NCBI RefSeq assembly: GCF_021369635.1
Contig: NZ_JAJNBZ010000002.1
Coordinates: forward strand, 217,024-281,023
Origin: Paenibacillus profundus
Lineage (GTDB): Bacteria; Bacillota; Bacilli; Paenibacillales; Paenibacillaceae
Length of the DNA stretch: 64,000 nt
Direction of reading: 5' to 3'
The first letter of the stretch is position 1. Every line of letters starts with the position of its first letter. Both the position numbers and the translations under genes were made by a program. Shown in pieces: positions 7,869 through 15,639 of the stretch. Under the pieces are notes generated by a model. It was not told the origin of the DNA. It saw only the letters and a list, made by a program, of their open reading frames with translations, and did no database searches.

Positions 7869-10223
7869 TTACGAGCTGCAGGATTCGCACTCTTCCACGG
7901 TTAAGGCTTGGCTGCGCACGTAATAGGTGGACTTCAGGCCTGATTTCCAAGCGTGCAGATGCAGTGCGAGGAAGTCGACCGCCTTAATGTCTGGGCGCAC
8001 ATACAAGTTGAAGCTCTGTCCTTGGTCAATGTGGCGCTGGCGTGCAGAGGCCATATCGATCGACCAGTGTTGATCGAGACGGAATGCCGTCTTATAGTAC
8101 CAGATTGTCTTCTCCGAGAGGTCTGGTGCCGGATTCGCGATCTTATAGGTCGTCTTCTCTTCATAGCTCAAGAGCTCGTATACCGGATCGATGCTGGCTG
8201 TAGAGCCTGCGATAATAGACGTCGAACCGTTCGGTGCGACAGCCATCAGCCAAGCGTTGCGCATGCCATTCGTTTTGACCTGCTCGGCCAACTCACGCCA
8301 TTGTTCGGTCGTCACTTTTGGACCTGGGCGGGTGCCTGTCGTATATTCACGGTCTGTGAAGTAACGGCCGTTCTCCCACTCCGATCCTGCAAAGAGCGGA
8401 TAAGCGCCTTTTTCTTGTGCGAGCTGCATGCTTGCTTGGATTGCCAAATAACTAATGCGTTCATATAAATAATCGTTGTATTTCACGGCGTCTTCGCTTT
8501 CCCACGCGATGCCTTCCAACGCTAGCAGGTGATGCAGACCGAACGTGCCTAGTCCGATGGCGCGGTAGCGGCGGTTCGTGTACTGTGCTTGCAGCACTTC
8601 GATATTGTTGATGTCAATTACGTTATCGAGCATGCGCACTTGAATCGGAACGAGCCGATCGAGCACGTCTGCGCGAACAGCGCGCGCCAAGTGAATCGAG
8701 TTCAAGTTGCAGACGACGAAGTCGCCTGGAATTTTGCTAATGATGATGCGTGTCTGTCCGTCGTTCGTAACGAGCTCTTCTTGCTCGATGACTGTCGGTG
8801 ACATGTTCTGCATAATTTCTGTACAGAGATTCGAACAGAAAATAGTGCCGTGTCCCTTGTTCGGGTTGGCGCGGTTCGCCGAATCCTTGTAGAACATGTA
8901 CGGCGTGCCCGTCTCAAGCTGGGATTTCAAGACTCGCTTCATAATGTCGATGGCCGGCAGCGTAATGCGGGACAGATTCGGGTTCGCCACCGCCTCCGCA
9001 TATTTCTCTCGGAAGGAGCCTTGGCCTGGCGCTTCGTCGTAGAAGTCTTCCAAGCCTAGGGGGCGGCCGTTCTTATCCTTCCAGCCCATCGTCTTCTTCA
9101 CTTCATGCGGGCAGAACAGATGCCAATCCTCGCGCTGCTCCACCGCTTCCATGAACAGGTCGGGGAGGCTGATGCCGTGGAAAATATCGTGTGCGCGCAT
9201 ACGTTCGTCGCCGTTGTTCAGCTTCAAATCAAGGAAGGACAGAATGTCCTTATGGTACACGTCCAAGTAGACCGCAATCGCGCCTTTGCGCGTGCCGAGC
9301 TGGTCTACGCTTACAGCTGTATTGTTCAACTGGCGGATCCACGGAATGACGCCTGAGCTCGTATTTTTGTGACCGCGTATATCAGATCCTCGCGCCCGCA
9401 CTTTACCGAGATAGACGCCGATGCCGCCGCCCATCTTGCTTAAGCGGGCTACGTCTGTATTGGAGTCGAAGATGCCCTCGAGCGAGTCGTCCACCGTATC
9501 AATGAAGCAGCTCGACAATTGCCCGGCAACCTTCTTGCCCGCGTTCGCCATCGTCGGTGTCGCCGCCGTCATGTACAGGTTGCTCATTGCCCAATACGCT
9601 TCCTTCGTCAATTCCATGCGGCGTTCCACTGGCTCCTGATGCATCAGGTACATGGCGATAATCATATAGCGCTCCTGCGGGAGCTCCATCGTGCGGCCCT
9701 CGAAATCCGTCGCCAAGTAGCGTTCTGCCAAGGTTAAGAGGCCGATATAATCGAACAACTCGTCGCAGGAAGGTGTGATGGCCTGGCCGAGATCGCGTAT
9801 TTGTTCTGCCGTGTATGCTTCGAGCAGTTCCTGACGGTAAATGCCGATGTCCGCCAATTGCTTGACGAGCTTGTAGAAATCTCCGTAAGGCTTGTCTGGA
9901 TAGGCCTTGTAATTGCGGTGCAAAGCGGCTTCTTTATACAGCTTCGTCATCAATGAACGCGCCGCAACGAACTTCCATTCGGCTTCTTCCTTCGTGACCA
10001 TTTCCAGAGCCGTCATGATGCATGTTTGCGTAATCTCGGCAGCTTGAACCGTGCTGTGGCGCAGCTTGGAGAGCACGCCGCGATGCCAGCGTTCGCGGTT
10101 CAGATGGGGATAAGGGCTCATAATTCGCTCGCCGTAGCGCATAATTCGCTCCGGATCGAAGGCTAGCGAGCGATTGTTGGGTTTCAAAACGGTCTGAACC
10201 GTATGAGTTGGGGTCGTATTCAT
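7869..10223 (-). CDS. nrdA: Class I ribonucleoside-diphosphate reductase, alpha (catalytic) subunit
   Basis: The 784-residue large subunit carries the family landmarks. These are the first redox Cys in GQLSSCFIDT, the thiyl-radical site SNLCTEIMQ with its partner Glu, the second redox Cys in GDFVVCNLNS, and the substrate loop AVAPNGSTS. The C-terminus ends CESCSS, a CxxC pair that re-reduces the active site through thioredoxin or glutaredoxin. The ATG at 10223 is chosen because GAGGAGG lies 10 nt upstream; two earlier in-frame ATGs have none. The leader holds a cobalamin riboswitch, a terminator and paired NrdR boxes. Expression should therefore fall when B12 is plentiful and a B12-dependent reductase elsewhere can work. 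Confidence 0.93.
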   Translation of the reverse strand: MNTTPTHTVQTVLKPNNRSLAFDPERIMRYGERIMSPYPHLNRERWHRGVLSKLRHSTVQAAEITQTCIMTALEMVTKEEAEWKFVAARSLMTKLYKEAALHRNYKAYPDKPYGDFYKLVKQLADIGIYRQELLEAYTAEQIRDLGQAITPSCDELFDYIGLLTLAERYLATDFEGRTMELPQERYMIIAMYLMHQEPVERRMELTKEAYWAMSNLYMTAATPTMANAGKKVAGQLSSCFIDTVDDSLEGIFDSNTDVARLSKMGGGIGVYLGKVRARGSDIRGHKNTSSGVIPWIRQLNNTAVSVDQLGTRKGAIAVYLDVYHKDILSFLDLKLNNGDERMRAHDIFHGISLPDLFMEAVEQREDWHLFCPHEVKKTMGWKDKNGRPLGLEDFYDEAPGQGSFREKYAEAVANPNLSRITLPAIDIMKRVLKSQLETGTPYMFYKDSANRANPNKGHGTIFCSNLCTEIMQNMSPTVIEQEELVTNDGQTRIIISKIPGDFVVCNLNSIHLARAVRADVLDRLVPIQVRMLDNVIDINNIEVLQAQYTNRRYRAIGLGTFGLHHLLALEGIAWESEDAVKYNDYLYERISYLAIQASMQLAQEKGAYPLFAGSEWENGRYFTDREYTTGTRPGPKVTTEQWRELAEQVKTNGMRNAWLMAVAPNGSTSIIAGSTASIDPVYELLSYEEKTTYKIANPAPDLSEKTIWYYKTAFRLDQHWSIDMASARQRHIDQGQSFNLYVRPDIKAVDFLALHLHAWKSGLKSTYYVRSQALTVEECESCSS

Positions 10224-10281
10224 CCGTGTTCTTCCTCCTCGAACATCCATCAGTCTATATTGTTTTTGTTCCGCGTCCATG

Positions 10282-10319
10282 AAAAAACCGTCCCTTTACC
10301 GGAATAGGATTAGGAACGG
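10282..10319 (-). terminator. Riboswitch-linked intrinsic terminator upstream of nrdA
   Basis: On the minus strand CCGTTCC (10319-10313) pairs with GGGACGG (10294-10288), including one G-U, and is followed by TTTTTTC. It lies directly between the cobalamin aptamer and the nrdA start, as expected for a transcriptional expression platform. A competing hairpin ACGGCA-TGC-TGCCGT (about 10317-10331) overlaps its 5' arm and could act as anti-terminator. Confidence 0.75.
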
Positions 10320-10475
10320 CAGCATGCCGTATGTATCGTATAGATTGGGCCGACACCTGGGCAGTAGCCAAGGGCCCAAAAGGCACCCTTCGGCACTTTT
10401 TACAGTGGCGGGACCGCGACGGAATTGCATCGTCTTCCCTATTAAGCTCCGGTTCAATCCACGAGGGGGTGTTGA
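10320..10475 (-). promoter_or_regulatory. Cobalamin (B12) riboswitch in the nrdA leader
   Basis: Read on the minus strand, the leader contains the aptamer landmarks in order: AACCGGAGCTTAATAGGGAA, then TGCAATTCCGTCGCGGT, then the B12-box core CCCGCCACTGTAA, and a downstream GCC..AGGTGTCGGCC arm. The core matches the cobalamin riboswitch consensus (GGGAA ... TCCG.CGCGG.CCCGCCACTGT). B12 riboswitches in front of B12-independent class I reductases are known from Streptomyces nrdABS. Ligand binding is expected to favour the terminator at 10282-10319 and switch nrdA/nrdB off. Confidence 0.88.
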
Positions 10476-10496
10476 ACGTTAGAACCTATCAATATT

Positions 10497-10548
10497 CTAT
10501 ATGTTGTTGTGCATATGTAAATATACTACAACATATAGGGTATGTAAA
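10497..10548 (-). promoter_or_regulatory. nrdA promoter with two NrdR-box-like sites
   Basis: On the minus strand TTTACA (10548-10543), 17 nt and TATATT (10525-10520) form a sigma-A promoter. ACAACATATAG (10528-10538) lies in the spacer, and its exact inverse CTATATGTTGT (10497-10507) lies just after the -10. Their centres are 31 bp apart, the helical spacing typical of paired NrdR boxes. NrdR represses reductase genes when dATP is high. Confidence 0.75.
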
Positions 10549-10559
10549 TAGGCTTGAGG

Positions 10560-10834
10560 TGATAAATCTCACGAGAAATAGACAAGATTTTTAATTGATT
10601 TCACCTTAAAAAAACACCAACGCATGAAAAGATCCGCCATGGTGAAGAGGAGGCCATTCTCTTAAAATAAGATCAAACGAACTCATTAAAAAAAGGTGAA
10701 ATGGAAGGGGGAAATTGTAAGAAATAAGGCCGGATGGCCGAAAACACGCACACATGTCACACCGGCATACCACATTCATGTGCCGGAATTGCTGCGGTGC
10801 GAGCGGGAGATTCACATTGGCATTAAGATATATA
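10560..10834. other. Intergenic region upstream of the nrd leader
   Basis: No convincing gene or ribosome binding site is seen on either strand. The stretch is A-rich on the plus strand and lies between two minus-strand units: the nrdA promoter on the left and the catalase terminator on the right. Confidence 0.5.
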
Positions 10835-10835
10835 C

Positions 10836-10859
10836 AAAAAACGCCCGTAATCACGGGCG
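10836..10859 (-). terminator. Terminator of the manganese catalase gene
   Basis: CGCCCGT (10842-10848) and ACGGGCG (10853-10859) form a tight stem. On the minus strand it runs into GTTTTTTGTA. Confidence 0.85.
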
Positions 10860-10956
10860 CGATGAGCGGCTATGTGGCTATGCGGCAACAAGGTGAATAA
10901 CATCGTCAGGGTGAACAACATCGCGAAATTGCACGAGGAATAGCGGTAACGGTGTT

Positions 10957-11853
10957 CTACATACCGGCTGACTTCTGCAGCCGGCGCACAATCGCCATAA
11001 AGTCTTCCTGTGAGATGCCCGGCGCGAATTCCTCAGGCAAGTCGTCGAAATCGGGAATCGGCGCACCGGCAGGTGTGCCTTCTATGACTTCAAGCGGTCC
11101 GCCGTCGATCGGGTGCTGTCCGCGCCAAATCAGCCCGATATCGCGGTAATCGTTGTCGCTCCAAGTATACAGCTTGCGACCCAGCCCCATATCCTCGAAT
11201 TTGCGTGTTGTGTCAAATGCGCGGTTGTCCAGATTCGGAATCGGGATCAGCTTCGTCATGTCTACTCCGGTCGCGATTTCCAGCGCCTTGGCATAAGCAA
11301 GAATATGTGCGCCCCCGCGCACAAGAAGGTAGCCTATCATTTCCCGCGCGGTCGGGTGATCCGTCATTTCGTAGACACGCATTTTGTGAGTGCGCGCACC
11401 GCATTCCAAGAAGAAGTTGTGCAGCAAATCTAATACAAGGTTGCCGCTGTTAAAGACATAGTCTCCGGCCCACGGCCTGCCCATGGAGTCGCCGACGACG
11501 GCGGTCTGCGCCGTGGCGATAAAGTGATAAGTGTTGCGCACATTTTTTCCCGGAGCAAGCGGTGTCGTATCCGGAGCGCTTGGACGGGTCGTTCCCTCGA
11601 GCACCAGATTAATCGTGTTCGTGACAAGCTCCACGTGACCGAATTCTTCGGCGGTAATGCTGGCGACGATATCATAGAACGGCTTCAGCTTTTTTTTCTG
11701 CCGAAAATTAAACGACTGGAACATGTAGTTGTTCAGCGTGGACATTTCCCCGAACCGACCGCCTAGCAGCTCCTGCACCGCGGCAGCGGCATTGGGATCG
11801 CCATGCTTCGGCGCGGGCAGATCAATAACCAATCGATTGATGCGTTTAAACAA
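10957..11853 (-). CDS. Manganese (non-haem) catalase
   Basis: This 298-residue protein disproportionates hydrogen peroxide with a dimanganese centre in the cytoplasm. Metal-ligand regions of the ferritin-like bundle are visible as AVQELLGGRFGEMS, TAEEFGHVELV and LECGARTHKMRVYEM. The C-terminal tail with PDFDDLPEEFAPGIS is typical of Firmicute members. A TTG start at 11853 is chosen because AAGGAGGG sits 7 nt upstream, which gives the normal family length. The frame is open for 38 more codons upstream, but without a ribosome binding site. The gene is monocistronic. Confidence 0.92.
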   Translation of the reverse strand: MFKRINRLVIDLPAPKHGDPNAAAAVQELLGGRFGEMSTLNNYMFQSFNFRQKKKLKPFYDIVASITAEEFGHVELVTNTINLVLEGTTRPSAPDTTPLAPGKNVRNTYHFIATAQTAVVGDSMGRPWAGDYVFNSGNLVLDLLHNFFLECGARTHKMRVYEMTDHPTAREMIGYLLVRGGAHILAYAKALEIATGVDMTKLIPIPNLDNRAFDTTRKFEDMGLGRKLYTWSDNDYRDIGLIWRGQHPIDGGPLEVIEGTPAGAPIPDFDDLPEEFAPGISQEDFMAIVRRLQKSAGM

Positions 11854-11970
11854 TGTTCTCCCTCCTTCGGGATACGGATGCCCGTTCGATGCTGTTGGCT
11901 TCAGACTCAGCAGTTCTTGTTTCCATCGATTTAGGAGTATGCGGAGATGGGTTGACCCTATGCCCAAAAA

Positions 11971-12010
11971 TGAGAACAGGGGAGCACCTTCATTAGGATG
12001 CTTCCCTGTT
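11971..12010 (-). terminator. Terminator of the sugar ABC transporter operon
   Basis: AACAGGGGAGCA (11975-11986) pairs with TGCTTCCCTGTT (11999-12010) over 12 bp with one G-U. On the minus strand it is followed by CTCATTTTTGG, 34 bp after the permease stop. Confidence 0.7.
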
Positions 12011-12043
12011 GTGGACTACTGATCGTTTAGAACTACAGACTCA

Positions 12044-12901
12044 TCATTTAATCCCCGATATCGTAAAATTATCAATAATATGCTTCTGGAAGTAAATAAA
12101 AATCGCCATGACCGGCACCACCATAAAGGTCGCGCCAGCCATCTGAAGCGCGTAGTTTCCCCCGTATTGCCCTTTCAACAAGGAGAGGCCGACAGACAGC
12201 GTGTAGAGGCTCTCGTCATTCGCGATGATGAGCGGCCATAGGAAGCTGTTCCAGCCCCCGATAAACGCCAAAATCGCTTGCACGGCGATAATCGACTTCG
12301 AGATCGGAAGCACGATCTGCAGGAAGATGCGCAATTCGCTTGCGCCGTCTATACGGGTCGCTTCAAGCAGCTCGCTCGGAATCGTCGACATGAATTGGCG
12401 GAACAAGAAGATGCTGAATGCGCCGGCAAGCCCCGGAAGCACAATCCCAAGCATCGTATTCGTTAAATCCATTGAGTTCAGAATGAGATAGACAGGAATC
12501 ATCGTCACCTGACCGGGAATCATCATCGTGGCCAATACGAGTATGAACAGCGAGTCCCTGCCTTTAAAGCGGTATTTGGCAAAGCCGTATCCGGCCATCG
12601 CGTTCAGGAACAAGCCGCAGAAAGAGCACAACACGATAATAAGCGTGTTCTTCAAATATACGCCGAAGTTCATGTTGTTAAACAAGTACTTGAAGTTGTC
12701 TAATGTAAACTCGTTCGGCCATAGTGTCGGCGGAATTTGCAGAACCTCTTTCTCCAGCTTGAATGAAGATAGAGCCATCCATATAAACGGCACCATAAAG
12801 ATAATGCCGCCAATGGTCAACAGCGTACCTGCAATCCATTGGAACCACTTGTGCGTCACATTGCTGCCCACCTTAGCGGACGATGCGGTAGTTGAATTCA
12901 T
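12044..12901 (-). CDS. Carbohydrate ABC transporter permease (MalG/AraQ type)
   Basis: The 285-residue inner-membrane protein has six hydrophobic segments and the EAA loop EATRIDGASELRIFLQIVLP near residue 190, which contacts the ATPase. It is the last gene of a minus-strand operon with the second permease (15 bp upstream) and the binding protein. No ATPase is encoded here, as is usual for such systems that share an MsmX-type ATPase. AGGAGGT precedes the ATG. The neighbouring phosphorylase and GH3 enzyme indicate that the cargo is beta-1,2-gluco-oligosaccharide, as in the Listeria innocua lin1839-1843 cluster. Confidence 0.9.
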   Translation of the reverse strand: MNSTTASSAKVGSNVTHKWFQWIAGTLLTIGGIIFMVPFIWMALSSFKLEKEVLQIPPTLWPNEFTLDNFKYLFNNMNFGVYLKNTLIIVLCSFCGLFLNAMAGYGFAKYRFKGRDSLFILVLATMMIPGQVTMIPVYLILNSMDLTNTMLGIVLPGLAGAFSIFLFRQFMSTIPSELLEATRIDGASELRIFLQIVLPISKSIIAVQAILAFIGGWNSFLWPLIIANDESLYTLSVGLSLLKGQYGGNYALQMAGATFMVVPVMAIFIYFQKHIIDNFTISGIK

Positions 12902-12916
12902 CGGTACACCTCCTGC

Positions 12917-13807
12917 TTACGTTAGATCCGATTCTTTGCGCTGCAGAGAGAACTGGAACAGCGTGATCGCGATGATCGCGATAAACAGGACAAAGGATCC
13001 TGCCGCTGCATATCCAAAGTTGCTCAATTGGAAGCCGTTGCGGTAAATGAACAGAGCCACCGAGGTGGTGCCGTCAAGCGGCCCGCCCTGTGTCATCACG
13101 AACGGTTCTTCAAAAAACTGCAGCCAGCCGATCATGGTCGTAATCGATACGAAGAAGATGGCGAATCGCAGCATCGGAATCGTTATGCTCGTAATCTGCT
13201 GCCACGTATTGGCGCCGTCAAGCTGTGCAGCTTCATAATAGCTCTTTGGAATGCCTTGCAGCGCAGCGATGAATATGATCATATTCAGGCCGATCGCTCT
13301 CCATAGAGCCAGCATAATAAGCGAGATCTTGGCTATAGTCGGCTCAGTCAGCCAAGGGATGGCAGGGAGATTGAGCAGTTCAAGCACGTAATTGAACAGA
13401 CCGAAGCTCGGATTGTACAGATAACTCCAGACCACCGCAACCGCGACAACGTTGGTGATGGATGGCAAGTAATATACGACCCGGAACGCCTTGAATATAC
13501 GGTGTGTGCCAATATTAATCAATAGAGCGATACCGAGTGAGAATACGATGACAAGCGGTACGCCGATAATGACATAAAATAAGGTGTTATAAATCGACTG
13601 CATAAAGACAGGATCTGAAATGACGCTTACATAGTTCTCGAATCCGACGAACTTAATGTTCGAATAGTCTGCCAGACCTGCCAAGTCCATGTTGGTGAAG
13701 CTGATCACCAACGCTACCGCGATGGGCAGAAGGGAGAACAGGGCAAGCAGAATCAACGTTGGAGTTATAAAGAAGTAAGGTGCCTTGTTGTTAAAGAAAC
13801 TTTTCAT
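12917..13807 (-). CDS. Sugar ABC transporter permease (MalF/LacF type)
   Basis: This 296-residue protein has six membrane spans and the EAA motif YEAAQLDGANTWQQITSITIP near residue 200, characteristic of MalF-like permeases. It lies between the solute-binding protein and the MalG-like permease on the same strand, with only 15 bp to the latter. Translation starts at an ATG preceded by AAGGAAG. It should form the heterodimeric channel with the downstream permease to import sophorooligosaccharides. The cargo is inferred from the locus. Confidence 0.9.
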   Translation of the reverse strand: MKSFFNNKAPYFFITPTLILLALFSLLPIAVALVISFTNMDLAGLADYSNIKFVGFENYVSVISDPVFMQSIYNTLFYVIIGVPLVIVFSLGIALLINIGTHRIFKAFRVVYYLPSITNVVAVAVVWSYLYNPSFGLFNYVLELLNLPAIPWLTEPTIAKISLIMLALWRAIGLNMIIFIAALQGIPKSYYEAAQLDGANTWQQITSITIPMLRFAIFFVSITTMIGWLQFFEEPFVMTQGGPLDGTTSVALFIYRNGFQLSNFGYAAAGSFVLFIAIIAITLFQFSLQRKESDLT

Positions 13808-13898
13808 ACCGATTCATCACTTCCTTTACTCTTGCGCCCATCGCAAGTGGACGGATATCGGCTAACTGGCTTCAGGCCGGTTAGCGCGCTAGACCCTA

Positions 13899-15158
13899 TT
13901 ATTTGTTTAAAATTTGATCGGCCTTCTGATTGAAGGCATCCATCTCTTGCTTCACATCGTCGCCGGCTCGGATAACCTTTTCAAAGCTGCCCATGTAATT
14001 CTGAGCAATCTCTTCCCACTGCTTAATGAGCGGCAGCGGTCTAGCCGATTTCAATTGCTCGCCAATGACTTTGTAGTTGGGGTCGCTTTGCAGCTTCTCG
14101 GTCTCCCACGCTTTCTTCGCGGCAGGCATTTCCGATGCAACCTCCATCCATTTGAGCTGGGTTTCCGGCTGGCTCATCCATGCGACGAACTTCATGGCAG
14201 CTTCGGGCTGTTTCGTATACTGGAACACTGACAAGTTCGAGCCGCCCAATGTGGAGATATTGTTCTCTTTCTTAGGCAGCACCGCTGTAGCCCATTTGCC
14301 TTCTAATTCAGGAGCTTGATCTTGGACCATCTTCACCATCCAAGGACCGCTGATGAACATAGGGGTAACGCCTTCTCCCTTAAAGGTTTGAATCATGTCG
14401 ATGCCAAGATCTAACGGCGCGGATCCATTTTTGAAGAAGCTATTTAAGTAATCAACGGTTTCGACGAATTGAGGCTCGTTGAACAATGGTTTACCGGTAT
14501 CGTCAATCAGCTTGGAACCGTTTTGACGCGCAAACATAAAGCCGAGTGATGATTCCTTCGGGTCTAGAAGGATTCCGTATTTGTTATCCCCGCGCTGCTT
14601 CAGCTTAAGTGCGGCATCCTGCAGTTCTTCCCATGTAGCGGGGGCGTGGTCGTAACCGACTTCTTTCAACAGATCCGTTCGGTAGTATAGGAAGCGGGTA
14701 TCGATATACCAAGGAACGCCTACGTACGCTCCCTCGAATGTCGCCGTCTCCACTGAGCCGGGATAGAAGTTGTCAGGACCGAATTCAGGGTATTTATCAA
14801 GATAAGGAGTTAAGTCCATTAAGGCTTTGGCAGTCGCGAATTCCGGAATCCAAGTCGTTCCCATCTGGACAACATCGGGACCTTTCTTCGAAGCGACGGC
14901 TGTCAGGAGCTTGTCATGAGCGGCGCCCCAAGGGATGGTCTGCACGTTGACCTTAATATTCGGGTTCTCTTTCTCGAATTGTTGAGCGAACTCTTTCATT
15001 TGATTGCCCATGGCCCATACACTGATCTCAACCTTTTCTTCTTGTCCGTTCTTGCCGCTGCTTGTTGCTTCATTAGATGATGAAGATGATGAACAGCCTG
15101 TCAGAATTCCCATAACGATTAAAGTGGTGGCCAATACGGTTGCTAATGTTTTCCGCAT
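13899..15158 (-). CDS. Sugar-binding lipoprotein of the beta-1,2-glucan ABC importer
   Basis: The 419-residue protein begins with a lipoprotein signal (VMGILTGCSSSSSS); the lipidated Cys is near residue 22. It then folds as a family 1 solute-binding protein (ISVWAMGNQMKEFAQQFEKE, GPWMVKMVQD, KFVAWMSQPETQLKW). It captures oligosaccharide outside the membrane and hands it to the two permeases downstream. The ATG at 15158 is supported by GGGAGGAG 8 nt upstream; an earlier in-frame start is not. The gene is first in the operon, and its promoter carries LacI-type operators. In Listeria the equivalent protein (Lin1841) binds beta-1,2-gluco-oligosaccharides, and that specificity is inferred here from gene order. 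Confidence 0.9.
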   Translation of the reverse strand: MRKTLATVLATTLIVMGILTGCSSSSSSNEATSSGKNGQEEKVEISVWAMGNQMKEFAQQFEKENPNIKVNVQTIPWGAAHDKLLTAVASKKGPDVVQMGTTWIPEFATAKALMDLTPYLDKYPEFGPDNFYPGSVETATFEGAYVGVPWYIDTRFLYYRTDLLKEVGYDHAPATWEELQDAALKLKQRGDNKYGILLDPKESSLGFMFARQNGSKLIDDTGKPLFNEPQFVETVDYLNSFFKNGSAPLDLGIDMIQTFKGEGVTPMFISGPWMVKMVQDQAPELEGKWATAVLPKKENNISTLGGSNLSVFQYTKQPEAAMKFVAWMSQPETQLKWMEVASEMPAAKKAWETEKLQSDPNYKVIGEQLKSARPLPLIKQWEEIAQNYMGSFEKVIRAGDDVKQEMDAFNQKADQILNK

Positions 15159-15403
15159 CTTAACTACTCCTCCCAAGGCTTCCTTCTGAATATGGTGGGT
15201 CTTTCTCAACCCTTTTCATGCGCAGTGCGTGTAAATCCAACCGACAGAAAACACCACACCTCCGTATCTTCAAAATCTTTACCCCTTATCATGCTTAAAC
15301 ATAACAGCAGGATTGAAATAGCAATCCTATGTGAAACGTTTCGAATAAAACAAAAAAGAGAAAATCTAGGTGTTATTATTGTTTTATAAACGTTTCGATA
15401 CAC

Positions 15404-15432
15404 ATTATATACCATCATGTAATCGTATTCAA
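15404..15432 (-). promoter_or_regulatory. Sigma-A promoter of the sugar importer operon
   Basis: On the minus strand TTGAAT (15432-15427), 17 nt and TATAAT (15409-15404). Transcription would start near 15397, inside the operator at 15387-15398. Confidence 0.75.
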
Positions 15433-15493
15433 GCGGATTTTTTTCTATAATAAAAACGTTTCGAATATGAATAAAGCACCCGATTAACTGCTG

Positions 15494-15522
15494 TTGACTC
15501 TAAAATGAAAGAACATTATAAT
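15494..15522 (+). promoter_or_regulatory. Sigma-A promoter of the glucosidase-phosphorylase operon
   Basis: TTGACT (15494-15499), 17 nt and TATAAT (15517-15522). Transcription would start near 15529, about 10 bp before the operator at 15539-15548, a classic steric-repression layout. Confidence 0.8.
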
Positions 15523-15639
15523 TCGATTTATAGTAATAGAAACGTTTCGAATAAGATTGTAAGCATGATAGAACTGTTATTGATTCATATCTGAAATCAA
15601 TGTCGCATGGAAGCAAGCCATGACATGGAGGTTATTCAA

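Larger units (their letters stand above)
15333..15548. promoter_or_regulatory. Four LacI-type operators between divergent sugar operons
   Basis: The palindrome GAAACGTTTC or its AAACGTTTCGA variant occurs at 15333-15342, 15387-15398, 15453-15465 and 15539-15548. The shared core is AAACGTTTCGA. The second overlaps the predicted start of the importer transcript, and the fourth lies just downstream of the glucosidase promoter. The sites do not fit the spacing of a CcpA cre. They are the obvious targets of the LacI regulator encoded at 21256-22257. Confidence 0.8.

Noticed and set aside
15333-15548. CcpA catabolite-response elements
   Set aside because: The core AAACGTTTCGA resembles cre, but the outer TG and CA positions do not fit the spacing in any of the four copies. 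Local LacI control explains them better.
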